From assembly GCA_030562195.1 (NCBI GenBank), contig CM060201.1, positions 34,764,067 to 34,828,066 on the forward strand: DNA of 64,000 nt, in the 5' to 3' direction. Source of the DNA: Nipponacmea schrenckii. Taxonomy: Eukaryota; Mollusca; Gastropoda; Lottiidae. Made by a program: the position numbers and the translations under genes. Below, piece by piece: positions 1-11,213 of this stretch. Position 1 is the stretch's first letter. Each line of letters opens with the position of its first letter. Below the pieces are notes generated by a model that saw only the letters and a program-made list of their open reading frames with translations, did no database searches and had not been told where the DNA came from.

Positions 1-340
1 TAAAAGACCGTTAATTGAATAATCATCAAATTCGAACAGCCGTCTTATCAATTCCAATGCTGACACCAAGTTTTATTAAAATCCATTTAAAATTGAAACA
101 TTTTTGACGCAATTGTACTACGTGAAGGGCTATAACTCAGTTCAACAAATAAATCGTCAAATTCGAACTTGTAAGCAGTCTTATCAATTCCAATGCTCAC
201 ACCATGATTCATTCAATCCATTGAAAATTGTAGCTTCTATTGTATCAGGACCGACAGACCAACAGACGGATAGGGGACACAATAATATAAAAACAAAACA
301 GGATCGAGTTCTGCGAACGAACGAACGGGAAATACATTTT
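1..340 (-). repeat. Dispersed ~115-bp-unit repeat, left-edge copy
   Basis: Two adjacent units share the words 'caaattcgaac', 'tcttatcaattccaatgct' and 'atccattgaaaattgtagc' and end near 'ccgacagaccaacagacgg'. Read as reverse complement they match the tandem units at 53.83-54.57 kb (gaagctacaat, attggaattga, tcgaatttgacga, gtctgtcggtcc), so this is the same family in opposite orientation. A related array occupies 25.06-26.1 kb. No coding function is visible; the short open frames here are incidental. Confidence 0.7.
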
Positions 341-383
341 TTATTCAAAACTTTATCAGGACATGCTATCTACTTAGACTTAC

Positions 384-1916
384 TCTCTAAAAAGATGGGG
401 TATTGAGTACCACAATGTCTACTAGCAGGTTGTACTGACGGAATAATGAAGTCTTGTAAACCATACCATCCTTCTCTCATAAATCTATCAGTTAACGTTG
501 TTGTTTTATTATAATGAACCGATCTATTGGTTTGGTGAGTGAATGGTAAATACTGATTCTTGACACACAAATCTGAAACTAGAATAATATCCAAAATGGT
601 TAAGATAGATGGTCGTGGCGGCCAAATAATTCCAACCAAAACTTTTATTCCTTGTTTTAACAGACCCAGATACCATCTGAAATACAAAATAGGGTACCTA
701 AATGTAAAATTTCACATTACATTCCAAACCCTCTCATGTGTCCTCCCAGGTGTTATAACTGTCAACGTTTCGGACATAGAATTCGAACTTGTAAGAGTTC
801 GATATGTTGTGCACGGTGCGGTCAGTCTGGATACGACAGCAAGGATTGCTGTTGCAACTGTGATGAAAAAACATGTCGCTTTCTTTCTTTATCCGAATAT
901 GGAAAATGGAAAAAACAAATACAAAAAGTAAAAATAGCAAATAAAATATCGTATCCCGAAGCGAAAAAGGTTGTAAAAGTTGCAATTCCTTCTACTCCTT
1001 CCGACACTTTCGACAATGGTGTTTAGGCTTCTGAAAATCTGTGAAATGCCAAACGGACATTACATGGTTAAATCGGCTACCATTAGCTTTGTTACAACAC
1101 TTTCCCGGGGGAACTTCTTCCACATCATCGGCTACACATACTCTTCAAACTGAGAAGTTAAAAGCTGATGTATAGTGTATAGTATAGTGTCAGTCAGTCT
1201 GCTAAAGTGGTACAACCGAAAGGGACTGGTAATCAGTCACAATAAAAAGAAAGCGACAGTCTTTCCAAAAATGACAAGTCCGGTAAAATATATGGCTCCT
1301 CCTCCAAACCTAGATCATACTAATGTACATTTTAAATTTTCAAATATATTTTGTGATAAAGTTAAGTCGCAAATTTGCGTCTTTGGTTTTTTTATACCCT
1401 TTCTATGATATTATTTTCAGCATTGTTTTTGTCACCCTATTTAGTGCATCTGTGATACTTTTTATTTTATTGTGTTAATGTCTTTCTGATTTTAATTTTA
1501 TCTATTTTAAATCGTATCGTATGCTTTATAGCCCGTGTTTGACGCTTATGTGCCTTAATACATTTAATTTCATTTCAATTCTATAGACTACGGTACAACA
1601 CTAAAAATCGCTCTATTAAATAACCCAGTTAGATGATGTCAACCTTCTTTAATATAACCCAAAGTGGTAAAGATTGTTGTTGAGCACGTATCAATTTCCT
1701 AACATGTTATAGGACGTGTTATAAATAGATACATTATCATGCCCCAGAAGGATTGAAATTATTGAAACCACAGTTCTTCAAAATTTTGTATGATTGTGAC
1801 GCAATTGAAGCAGGACCACGGAGATAAGAGAAAAATAATGAACTATTAAGAAACTTACTAGTCTGACTGTGTGAACATTCTAAAATCAAAAACCACAAAA
1901 TACTGAATATTATCAT
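384..1916 (-). CDS. 5' part of a D8C/VWDE-like secreted or membrane protein gene (runs off left edge)
   Basis: Two coding exons are visible on the minus strand. Exon 1 (1916-1859, 58 nt) encodes a signal peptide, MIIFSILWFLILECSHSQT, and ends in phase 1 at a GTAAGT donor. Exon 2 (578-384, 195 nt) starts after a TTCTAG acceptor and ends in phase 1 at GTAAG. It encodes the N-terminal half of a D8C-like module: LCVKNQ, the FMREGWYGLQDF block, and HCGTQYPIFLE. Both exon lengths are identical to exons 1 and 2 of the VWDE-like gene at 32-63 kb (58 and 195 nt) and the proteins are closely similar, so this is a paralogue of that gene. Exon 3 and beyond lie outside the window. A broken retroelement fills most of the intron in the opposite orientation. 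Domain assignment rests on family resemblance; the total length is unknown. Confidence 0.75.
590..1600 (+). mobile_element. Internally deleted non-LTR retroelement with zinc-knuckle ORF1 (gag-like) remnant
   Basis: From about 600 the plus strand encodes a gag-like nucleic-acid-binding protein of the Jockey/CR1-type ORF1 group. A TKTFIPCFNRPRY...KIGYLNVK segment is followed, after a frameshift near 700-715, by IPNPLMCPPRCYNCQRFGH, a second knuckle (CCARCGQSGYDSKDC), a degenerate third, and the KISYPEAKKVV motif typical of the end of these proteins (to about 1000). No reverse transcriptase follows. After about 1400 the sequence becomes a T-rich 3'UTR-like stretch ending near 'ttcatttcaattc'. 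The element lies in the intron between exons 1 and 2 of the D8C gene at 384-1916, antisense to it, and starts within about 20 bp of exon 2. Confidence 0.7.
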
Positions 1917-2630
1917 TTCAGCTGCCCATAAACTGAATATTTAGCTAAATAAATTATCTCTCCTTTCCAATTTCGCTTGATGGAGGTTTATAATAACTGT
2001 AAAATTTTACCTTCCCGGTCTATAAATACGATAAGACTTACACTTACGGTAGGTTGTTGAGGCCATTTTTAACAAAAAAATAAATGAAAAAGTATAATTA
2101 AATCATAAATAAAAGTAAATAAATAAACATGTCGCTCAAAAAGTTATTTATTTTCAAATATATAGTCTTCTTTATTACCTACCAGTAAATCGCCGAACAC
2201 GACCTATGCGCTTGTCATAATATAAAAGTTTGTATAAAAAAAATGACATGCTCAATTATAACTACTCCAATTAGCATACGCCATAAACCTGCATATTGAA
2301 AAGTCCCGGTCAAATCACTATAAAATTTTTGGAAAGAATGTTAAGTGTCATCTACCAGCCAACCAATGAACCATCTTGTTGAAAGCTACAGGAAACAACA
2401 TTAGTTCCAAAGTGGCTAATCTATGGTTAATTAACTTCTCTCAAACAGCTAAACTTAATTATCTATCGGTAATCCGGTGATGACATTAACAGAACAGAAC
2501 AGAACTTTTTTCTTCTAACAGTTATAATAAACTGTATCAAGAAATGAAAGACAAATATTATAATTCATTACATAATATAAAATTATTAATATTAATATAT
2601 TTACTAGGTATATTGATAAAAATATAAACA
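1917..2630. other. Intergenic 5' flank of the left D8C gene
   Basis: AT-rich sequence upstream of the signal exon at 1859-1916. Short stretches resemble the flank upstream of the VWDE-like gene start (63.1-63.2 kb), for example 'ctttccaatt' followed by 'aggttta', as expected for duplicated promoters. No TATA box or other element can be called with confidence, and no gene is seen. Confidence 0.4.
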
Positions 2631-2862
2631 CACTTACATTACATAACATTACATTACGTTACGTTACATTACATAACGTTACATTACATTACGTTACATT
2701 ACAATACGTTACATAACCTTACGTTACATTACATTACGTTACATTACGTTACATTACATTACGTTACATTACGTTACATTACGTCAGGTTACGTTACATT
2801 ACATTACGTTACGTAACATTACGTTACGTTACATTACGTTACATTACGTTACATTACATTTT
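2631..2862. repeat. Pentanucleotide-based microsatellite (ATTAC/GTTAC)n
   Basis: About 230 bp built from alternating 'acgtt' and 'acatt' blocks (TTACGTTACA-like decamer). It abuts the 3' end of the retrotransposon fragment at 2870-3245 (minus strand), so it may be that element's simple-sequence tail or target. Confidence 0.85.
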
Positions 2863-2869
2863 GTATAAG

Positions 2870-3245
2870 AGTTCAATGGGGGGATGATTGGAAGTTTCTC
2901 ATAATGATTAATAGAAAGTGACATAATTTATTTAATACACTGTATTTGCAAGAATTGAAGAGAATATTAAATGTAGTTATATTGGCAGGGGATTTTGGGG
3001 GGTTGAAATTATATCGGATATCTTTAAAGTAAGAGCATTGAAAGATGTAGTGATATTCATCACCGATATCTTTAGAGGTGTAAAGTGGGCATGTTCTATT
3101 CGATCGTTCGATCTTAAACCATCGACCTGTTTCGATTGGGAAGTGTGTGATACAAGTTCTAAATTTACATAGGATAGTACCCTTTTTTATATTTTAATTT
3201 GTAAGTATGGTTCGAGGATAAGTTTGTCTTTGAATATTCTGTAAT
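2870..3245 (-). mobile_element. 5'-truncated non-LTR retrotransposon: C-terminal end of the RT protein
   Basis: The minus strand encodes the C-terminal cysteine/histidine domain of a non-LTR ORF2: FPIETGRWFKIERSNRTC, then DIGDEYHYIFQC, then a tail ending with a TGA at about 2873. This matches the layout of the end of the ORF2 at 19.6-23.0 kb (FIETGRY, ICKLC, DIEDEYHHILLC), so the two elements are related. The upstream part (about 3190-3245) is in another frame, so it is broken. The stop lies only about 15 bp from the ATTAC microsatellite. Confidence 0.75.
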
Positions 3246-3820
3246 TTAGTATATCATAATCAATATTTATTGCGTAAAAGCTTTATTGGTACGTATCATA
3301 AGATACTCTAATTTACAATATGACTAACAAGAATAAGTAAAAAGTGTTCAATTTCTTTATTTTTAAATAAAATGAAATGAAATGAGTTTTACGTCCTACT
3401 CTCTATATTTTAAAGTGTGCTAAATTCTAGTAACAGTTTATATGACAAAACAAGAAATTTCGGTTGAAAAACGTAAAGAAAGGCAAAATCAGAGTTGTAA
3501 AGTAATGTACCGCACTAAACAGAAGAACTATCAGGTTTGTCGAAAATAGTAACTGTTGTGTTTCACGTGCAAAATACAAGATACTTTATTGTATTCATCA
3601 ATAAACGTCCATACATTTCATGACATTTCAAGTGACCCTATTTCAATATTATTAAAGTTAATACTCGACCTCTCGCAAGAAAGACTTGACTTGCAATAAC
3701 GTAAATTAATATCTTCCTGTTTTAGATAAGGTCTATCTACCTGGCATTTTTACAAGCACTTAACCATTATACAAATAGAATAAACAAACTAAAATGTACA
3801 ATAATCTCATAAAATATAAT
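3246..3820. other. Intergenic AT-rich sequence with a short dispersed-repeat scrap
   Basis: No gene seen. 'gagttttacgtcctactct' at about 3383-3402 is the first part of the dispersed repeat found more fully at 30.95 and 40.66 kb. Confidence 0.45.
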
Positions 3821-3824
3821 ACAG

Positions 3825-4345
3825 AGTTGTCTATGGGAGAAAGTTGTCTGGGGGGAGAATTTTAAAAGGGAGAGAGTTGTCTCTAGCAGAAAGGTAGAGA
3901 GTTGTCTCTTGGGGAATGATAGAAAGTTGTCTCTGGGAGAATGGTAGAGAGTTGTCTCTGGGAGAATGGTAGAGAGTTGTCTCTGGGAGAATGGTAGAGA
4001 TTTGTCTCTGGGAGAAGTAGAGAGTTGTCTCTGGTAGAATGGTAGAGAGTTATCTCTAGGAGAATGGTAGAGAGTTGTGTCTGTTAGAGTTGTAGAGAGC
4101 TGTCTCTAGGATAATGTTAGAGAGCTGTCTTTGGGAGAGTGATAGAGAGTTGTCTCTGGGAGAAAGGTAGAGAGTTGTCTCTGGGAGAATGATAGAGAGT
4201 TGTCTCTGGGAGATTGGTTGAGAGTTGTCTCAAGGAGAATGGTAGAGAGTTGTCACTGGAAGAAAGGTAGAGTTGTCTCTAGGAGAATGGTATAGAGTTG
4301 TCTCTGGGAGAATGGTATAGAGTTGTCTCTTGGAGAGTTAATTAA
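3825..4345. repeat. 25-bp minisatellite (ggtagagagttgtctctggg + agaat)
   Basis: About 20 tandem copies of a 25-bp unit with scattered substitutions and length variants. It lies between the left D8C gene and the next gene (5296). No coding potential. Confidence 0.9.
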
Positions 4346-5295
4346 TACTCAAACATGTATATTGCAGTTCCTGACAGGCAGGCTTGGAATGAATGTGAAT
4401 ATGATTGTAACGTTAAGGGACCACTGTAATGTTTGTTGTTATGTTATTGGTATACGGGTACGGGGATCATCTTCATTAAATACACAGTAGCATGAACAAC
4501 TATATATATATTTACAATCTCTGAATACACTAATATATAATTCATATCAATCATCCACGACATCCTAGCAAGTCTGGTCAGGACAGCGGTTAACTCGAAA
4601 TCTCCCTAACTCTGACCAGTACTATATACCTACATCTCTGGCCTGCAACACTCACCTCTCATGTCCAAATTATGCTGACCCGTGGAGAGTATATCAGTAA
4701 TTGATTCGTACATATCAATAGTTCTGAATATTGAACAGATCAGGTTACATGATTATTCAGCCTATTGGAACTCTTTATTCAAGTAGATGTCTATACAGAA
4801 AGACTTAGTACTCTGTACCCTTAACTCAAGCGTAGACAATTTGACGATTTGATATAACAGTAGCATTGAAATTATAATGGCAGCGATGGAAAACAACAAT
4901 GCTTTAATTAATTTATGGTATATGTGTTTAAACCGAGGGTTACAAAAATTTACTAACAGAAAGACACGGTGTTATATGAAAAGGATAGGACGTGTGTTTC
5001 CATAACATCTGCATCATAGCATCTTATATAACAGTTATTTTAAGATTTCCAATTGTATCGTCCCTGGTGTACTACATTTAGTGTATTTACCATATTGATT
5101 GCAAGTCTAAGTAATAACACCGCGTTCTTAGCAAAGCCTGTCAACTTTATATAGAAATATATATAGGATATAAATAGTGAATCAGCATATCATGTGACTT
5201 TTTACCGTTGAATATAGCCCATATAGATCCTCACAATCGTTTACTGCCTTTCATCAAGGAAGTCACTTCTTGTGGTTTGTGTTTACCATAACAAA
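4346..5295. other. Upstream region of the plus-strand D8C gene
   Basis: Unassigned sequence between the 25-bp minisatellite and the signal exon at 5296. The promoters of the minus gene starting at 1916 and the plus gene starting at 5296 both lie somewhere in 1.92-5.29 kb (head-to-head arrangement). No recognisable core promoter motif stands out. Confidence 0.4.
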
Positions 5296-8200
5296 ATGGA
5301 GGGTTTATTATTGATTGTAATATTGTTACCGTTAACAGGTAAGCTATGTTATATTGTATTTTAACTATTAAAATAACAAGATATATAGATATATTATTAC
5401 TATTTCTAGGTTTTTTATGTACTACGTTTCGAAACACATACAGGTAACGTTATCAAGTGAAATGATTAACAACAAAAAACACCTAAAATTGTTATAGTTA
5501 ATAATTGTAATGGTTTCCTTTATTTACCTATATAACCCATGCTGTTTTGTGTTGTTAATCATTTTACTTGATAACGTTACCTGTATGTGTTTCGAAACGT
5601 AATAAATTGTTAATTTATCTAAAACTTGTTGAGAATAGAATTTTTTGATTTTCGAATTAAATTTTTTTTATGATCGTTTGATTTGTTTGACACCATTATA
5701 AAAATTGTAAAGTCTATTCCTCGTGACATTTACCTTTAATGACTTGGAATTTAAATAAGAGATATTTAGGGTTAAGTTGATTGACAGTTGTTAAAAGAAA
5801 GAAATACAACAATGAGAATAAAGCTGTTGGTTTCAACTTTTCATACCTGTCAAAGCCAGTGGGCTATAAGTTAAAAATTAATCTGATTATATAATTTTTA
5901 AACCTCATACAATTTATCTCCTTTTTTGTCAAATTGTAACATACAAATTTCAAACATACCTCTATTTATATAGAAACATGGGCCAGTGATGAGACCCTGC
6001 TAATAAAATTTATTGATGCCCTTCGGTGCCATGGACTTCAGTTGATGGATTCAGTCCGATTCCAAAGTGCGTCTGTGGTCTGTGGTCGTTCCCAAATCGG
6101 TATTCCTAGGTATTAAGGATAAGACATGCACACTAAAATCTTTGTGTGAGTGACCACGTAAATTAAAAAGTTTCCCGACGTTTTTTTTCCGGATGTAGTC
6201 TGATACCCGATAAGTGTTCAGTAATTCTCACAGTGAGACTTCTTTTTGTTTCTCCTGTGTATTGTTTATTGCATGATTTGCAGGTAAAGAGATATATGAG
6301 ATTGATTTGCAATCAATTTTCGTGACCGAACTTATAATCTTATTTTTAGAGATCATAGCGCAAATATTACAATCCCTGGAGTGGCAACTGGGATAAGTTT
6401 GTCGCACTTCGCGGCCTTGTTGGCCTGCTATTTTAGGATTTTTTTAAGTTGGCGCTGGTGAGGATATCTCTTAATGTGGGGTTCATTCTGAATCTAACTG
6501 GAGGGGAGCGGAAAATGTCCCGACAGGTGTATGACGCTGACAGGATATGCCAATTTTGTTTGACATATTGGACTAAATTGAGTGCAGTGGGATTACATTT
6601 GGTGACTGAAACACATCTATCTCTGTTGTTAGTAACTAAGGAGGGTGCCGGATTTAGTAGGTCGGATCTAATCTTTACATCTGCCCTGGGTGATGTGAAT
6701 TCACAAGTTACAAAACCGTTTGAATTTGAACTTCAAAACCCTGAACCCTCCTTAGTAACTAACAACACAGGAGTAACTCATACAAATTTTAGCAGATGAT
6801 ACAAATTAGTTATATGCGGCCTAATTTATAGGATTTTTCTTTCTACTTTTTTCTTGTTTATCTAAAGTCTTGTTTATGCTTGTTTATGCATATAATTTTT
6901 ATATTAATTTATAGATGTGAATTTAAACAGTATAATTCTGTTTGAATTAAGTTAATTAAAAGTCGCACCAAAGTCCGTATCAATACCTAAAATCACCTAT
7001 TTTCAATTATGTATATCGATGAAGGCATAGTTAGAAATTTGAATTCAAGCACATTACAATGAAATCAATCAAGATGTTGTATGCGATAGAATACTTAGAA
7101 CCTCTTAAAAGCGGCTGAGAGAACACCGTGCGAGAGGTATTCAAGTACAAAAGGGTATTCAAGCTATGGGGCAAAATGTCGAATGCCAAGCATAGCGCTG
7201 TACTCAGCTCTAGTATTAATGTTATTATTTTCAGTTTCATCACAAGATGATCCATGTAACAACTACTCAATGTTATATGATGATGGTGGACGAAGTATTA
7301 ACTGTGACAGGTATTATTCTGAGTCTCACGATAGATTTATAGATGAAGGATGGAGAAGAGTCCAGCTACAGCCAACTGGAGAAGATCTTACAATGCCTAC
7401 TCACTGTGTTCCGAATGGATATTGTGGCTCTCATAGCAATGTTTGGTTGAATGGTAGGTGCACTTTACTTTCCTATTTATCTTCGTACAGTAGAAGATGG
7501 TATAGTTGATAGAATGGGATGTTTAAATATGTTTTATCATGTTATCTATAGGTACCCATCCTACAGTAGAAGATGGTATAGTTGATAGAATGGGATGTTT
7601 AAGTATGTTTTATCATGTTATCTATAGGTACCCATCCTACAGTAGAAGATGGTATAGTTGATAGAATGGGATGTTTAAGTATGTTTTATCTGTTTATAGG
7701 TACCCATCCTACAGTAGAAGATGGTATAGTTTAGTTGATAGAATGGGATGTTTAAGTATGTTTTCATCCTGCTGTAAAGTCCAGTATCCCATTCAGATTA
7801 AAAACTGTACGGACTATACGGTGTATAATTTAATGAGAACTCTTGGTAGTGACGAACGGTATTGCTTTGGTAAGTAACTCAAACATATATGTTATGAGAG
7901 AATATTTGGACTGTTTTGTGATTAAATTCAATAAAAGTCAATTGATTGCTACTTGCTAAGTAACAATCTATATATAATCTTAACATGACATTTAGATAAA
8001 AGCAGAACTATTATATGTCTGCTACGTTAAGTCTTAATGTTATATGTGGAATTGGATTTGTAGTCAGATTAAAATCTGACGGCAAATTAAAGGAGCCATA
8101 CACAAAAGAGAAGAGACTGGAGGCAGTTATTCCGTAAGATAGACGTGTAAATTGAAACAAAGCGTGTCTCTTAATTAAAACAATAACATAGCATAGCCTT

Positions 8201-9304
8201 AATTATCATCATGTAATAATATTGCGATTAATACTGAGCTCAGAAAATTGCCACTAAGATATTATGATATTCCCCACCAGTTTTTTATTAAATGGATTGT
8301 GTCAAGCGGTTTTCCTAGTCACAGTCAATTGTCTTCATTTGTCAGTTTGGCCTGCATAATGATTGCAATGCCAGTCGAGTTTATAATCTTTAATTAGTTA
8401 ATAATAAGCACTCATAAACTTGTTCCATTTTACCATTAAAGGTGATTCTACTCTATGCTACGAAACATCACGACCAACTTCTGAACCTTCTACTAACCAG
8501 AAGACTGACATTGGCACAACTGTAGCCATTAATAATATTAGCAGTCAGGAAAATAACCATAGTTTGGTTTCAGATTATGAAAAAGGTAAAATATATGGAT
8601 TGGGAAGTGAGTTCACATCAGATCCGAAGCTACAGTGGTCATAGTTTGTTGAAAGGTGAAGATTTGATTACCGGTAATCGTATGAGAAGAAACTTTTATA
8701 CTCGACAATAAGATTTACGAATTAATTAATTAATTCTTAATTAGAAGTTCAGATAGTTGTTTTAATTTTATTTTTACAGATGAAGTGATAACGATTCTTG
8801 GAGTGTTTTTAATCATTACAACCGCCTTACTGTTTACCATTGCATTCGGTATATTATGTTACTTCAGACAGCGGTATGTAAAAATTAACCAGAATTTACT
8901 AGCATTTTAACATTTCAGTTCTTAGCAGTATCATTAGTGATACGCGGATTCTTTTCGACACTTTTAGGGTCAGACATCTTATGTCGCCATTAATGGTGAC
9001 TCTCCTTGTATAGGAATTTGATTTGGTCATATTATATCGGGTTATATTCGTAGTCCTATAACTTCCCCATTTCTTACCAATATTAGTTTTACACGAAGGT
9101 GGGGAAGTTAAAACAAAAGATTATTTATGTGAGCGATTGATAGTAGGCCTAACCCTTAGTATTAGAAATGAATAATAGAGATTGATGTACATGAATAGGA
9201 TGATATCAATTGTTTTTTTGGTTTTTTTTTTCTTATTCCGGTTTTTGTTCTTCAGAAAAAACAAAATCCTATACGAACATCATACCACACCAACCAAGGC
9301 GTAA
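5296..9304 (+). CDS. Six-exon D8C-domain type I membrane protein gene (frame broken in exon 3)
   Basis: Exons: 5296-5338 (signal peptide MEGLLLIVILLPLT, phase 1), 7235-7453, 7700-7869, 8442-8585, 8780-8873 and 9256-9304 (stop TAA). Exons 2-3 form a D8C module: DPCNN, INC, DEGWRRVQL, MPTHC, YCGS, VWLNG, then THPTVEDGIV, GC, SSCC, NCTDYTVYNL and YCFG. Exon 4 is a Ser/Thr/Asn-rich stalk. Exon 5 is the membrane segment (ILGVFLIITTALLFTIAFGI), and exon 6 a 16-residue basic cytoplasmic tail. About 237 residues would be encoded, but the copy in this window has 5 extra bases at about 7729-7735 (tatagtttagttgatag against tatagttgatag elsewhere) that create TAG at 7732-7734. Exon 3 is 170 nt instead of 165, breaking phase. 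All other boundaries fit. The function is unknown; D8C modules occur in uromodulin/GP2/OIT3-type and VWDE proteins. An alternative start at 7183 was considered and disfavoured. Confidence 0.8.
5424..5600. repeat. Inverted repeat (about 57-bp arms) in intron 1
   Basis: Left arm 5424-5480 begins 'acgtttcgaaacacatacag'; right arm 5543-5600 ends with its reverse complement 'ctgtatgtgtttcgaaacgt'. The arms are nearly identical around a loop of about 60 bp. It could be a small foldback/MITE-type element. It lies just inside the 5' end of intron 1 of the plus-strand D8C gene. Confidence 0.8.
6105..6350 (-). mobile_element. Penelope-like element remnant (GIY-YIG endonuclease end)
   Basis: On the minus strand the frame NLIYLFTCKSCNKQYTGETK is followed by RSLTVRITEHLSGI and, after a frame change, GHSHKDFSVHVLSL. 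This is the layout of the C-terminal GIY-YIG endonuclease of Penelope-like retroelements (C..C...Y.GET..L..R..EH). Only this end is present, in intron 1 of the D8C gene and antisense to it. Identification is from motif order only. Confidence 0.6.
7454..7740 (+). repeat. 76-bp minisatellite spanning the exon 3 splice acceptor (about 4 copies)
   Basis: Directly after the exon 2 donor lies a degenerate unit (about 7485-7551), then units starting at about 7552 and 7628, then the real exon 3 start at 7700. Each full unit runs 'ctatag|gtacccatcctac' (acceptor plus exon start), the codons for THPTVEDGIVDRMGCLSM, then 'ttttatcatgttatctatag' leading to the next acceptor. Unit lengths are 76, 76 and 72 bp. 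The same unit is expanded to about 37 copies in the convergent paralogue (13012-15843, reverse strand). Confidence 0.9.
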
Positions 9305-11213
9305 ATATTCCAAGATGTCGTCTCAGAATTGATTTATAACACCTTTTTAACATTATTTTTTGTATTGTATATATTTTTGACATACGTAGGAAAGAATCTT
9401 GTTGACAGTCTAAAAGGTTATTTTCCTATGTAATTCATTACCGTTGGTCAACCACTGAGGGTCGTTCGATCAAAATAAATGGAGTTTATAGCAACTTACA
9501 TAATAAAAGTTAATAAAAAAATTCGAATTCGTTACGTTCGTAATGTTCAGTTACACCTGATCTATGAAAATTGGAAATATAAATATAATAATCAGTTACG
9601 TCCCTTGATCTACGGAAATTGGAAATAAAAATATAATCAGTTATGTCCCTTGAACTTATTTTTTAGTGTGTAATTCGATTAGTTTTCACGGGTGTGGCGC
9701 CAGAGAGGGTATGTATAATTCCTGATACACCTTTTCATTATGAAATAATCTACGTATGATAGAAATAAATCCTCGTGTGATGCATCCATTGGTTGCTACC
9801 AAAGTTTCGTCGAAATGCTTTTCGCGTTTTGGTTCATTAGTACTTGGTTTAGGCCGTATTTATTGTGCGAAAATGTCTTGTGTCGTTGTAGGCAATGTAT
9901 GCTTTCCGTGTACGTACTAGTTGTCTTATCATTCAGTTATTTTTACCATAACAGTTCCCTTTCGTGAACTGTCTATTATTGATTTGAAATATTTTCTATC
10001 GGTTACCTCCCTTGAACTTAAAACCTTTAATTATCAGTCAAGTCACGGTTTTTGTCCATATACCAAGGGTATAGATATGTACAATATGCTCAGTGATGTT
10101 TTGGAGGCTACAATTCTTTATGATTTCTTTTGATATTTATTTTGTTAGTCAGTGTCTTATGATAATTTTCATCGAAACATGGTGTCTGACTTGGCGTTTT
10201 CACTACATAACTCCAAGGTGCAGATTGTGCTCACTTTACAGTATGTAGCTAGTCGTATGTCATTTTGCTACGCAAGGCTATCTTTTTATACCACCCTTTT
10301 TACTTATAATGACCTTAATTTCTTTTAAGAAACCAACAAATGAAAATATTATTATATAAACTATTTAGATTTAATAAAAAAAAAATGGTAACGCAGAAAA
10401 CCTTTAGAGTTGTATATTTCTGTCTTTAAGACGGCATGCTAAATGGAATCGTTAAATCAATATGGTAAAGAATTCGTCTATAGGCGGGAGCAATTGCTAA
10501 AACAGTGGTTTATCCATATACCATACGTTTCAGCGTCGGCAACAAGAACCAAGGGAAAACCATTTTACATAACTGGTTTATTTACATTTAATAAAACATC
10601 TAAGAATACAGCACAATCAAAATAATATAATCTGGTAAATAACAATGTTAAGATGTTTTGATCAGCTAGTAGAGAAGATCCTTATGATGACAATCTAGAT
10701 TATTGAAATGTTGTGTTTGATAAAACTAAGGAGTGTTGTACCCTATAAATTTGTTCCGTTATTTAATGTGATCTCTGCCCCTAAACATCGCTAAAGGATT
10801 AGTATCATAATAGATGATTGTTCGAATGGTCAAATAGAGCAGTAGGACAGACTCTTCCGGTTTCGTTATCCCATACTGCCTTATGTTGCAAAAAAAACGG
10901 GCTGAGGATTACAAATTTTGATGAGTTAAAAATAAATTTCAGTTAAAATGTAGACAAAATGTTTGAAAAAAGGTTCGAAATTTTGATTAGTTTTAACTAA
11001 ATTGGGGTGAGGTATGTACCTGAATCGTTGGCGGTTATTGTTTCGTAATGTAGCGAGACAGAATCATAAATATTACGGTCGTTGTGAATTTCGTCCCTTG
11101 AATCATACGCTGGATTTATACTTGCTGAGCTGCCTTTCGAGAGCTTGTCTTCCCTCCTTAAAATAGATTTATTAAAACGTGTTTAAACATATTTTATGGT
11201 TTGAACAAAATCC
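9305..11213. other. Intergenic region between convergent genes; no gene seen
   Basis: AT-rich. It contains two short direct repeats around 9540-9660 ('cagttacgtcccttgatcta', 'ggaaattggaaatataaata'-type). The open frames at 9921-10133 and 10443-10625 have no recognisable motif or splice context and are not called. Confidence 0.4.
9474..9479 (+). terminator. Candidate polyadenylation signal AATAAA
   Basis: First AATAAA hexamer, about 170 bp beyond the stop codon of the plus-strand D8C gene (TAA at 9302-9304). The hexamer is seen directly; use as the polyadenylation site is inferred. Confidence 0.35.

Noticed and set aside
6449..6799. 116-codon open frame in intron 1 of the D8C gene
   Set aside because: No recognised domain; it contains a short inverted repeat (ctccttagtaactaacaaca and its complement), so repeat-derived sequence is more likely.
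7183..7234. Alternative signal peptide start MPSIALYSALVLMLL continuous with D8C exon 2
   Set aside because: All paralogues have an acceptor at the matching place (ttttcag here) with phase 1, and a good signal exon with matching donor phase lies at 5296-5338, itself similar to the one at 17476-17515.
9860..10140. Possible repeat shared with 54780-54910
   Set aside because: Only a few short words agree; not above what AT-rich sequence gives by chance.
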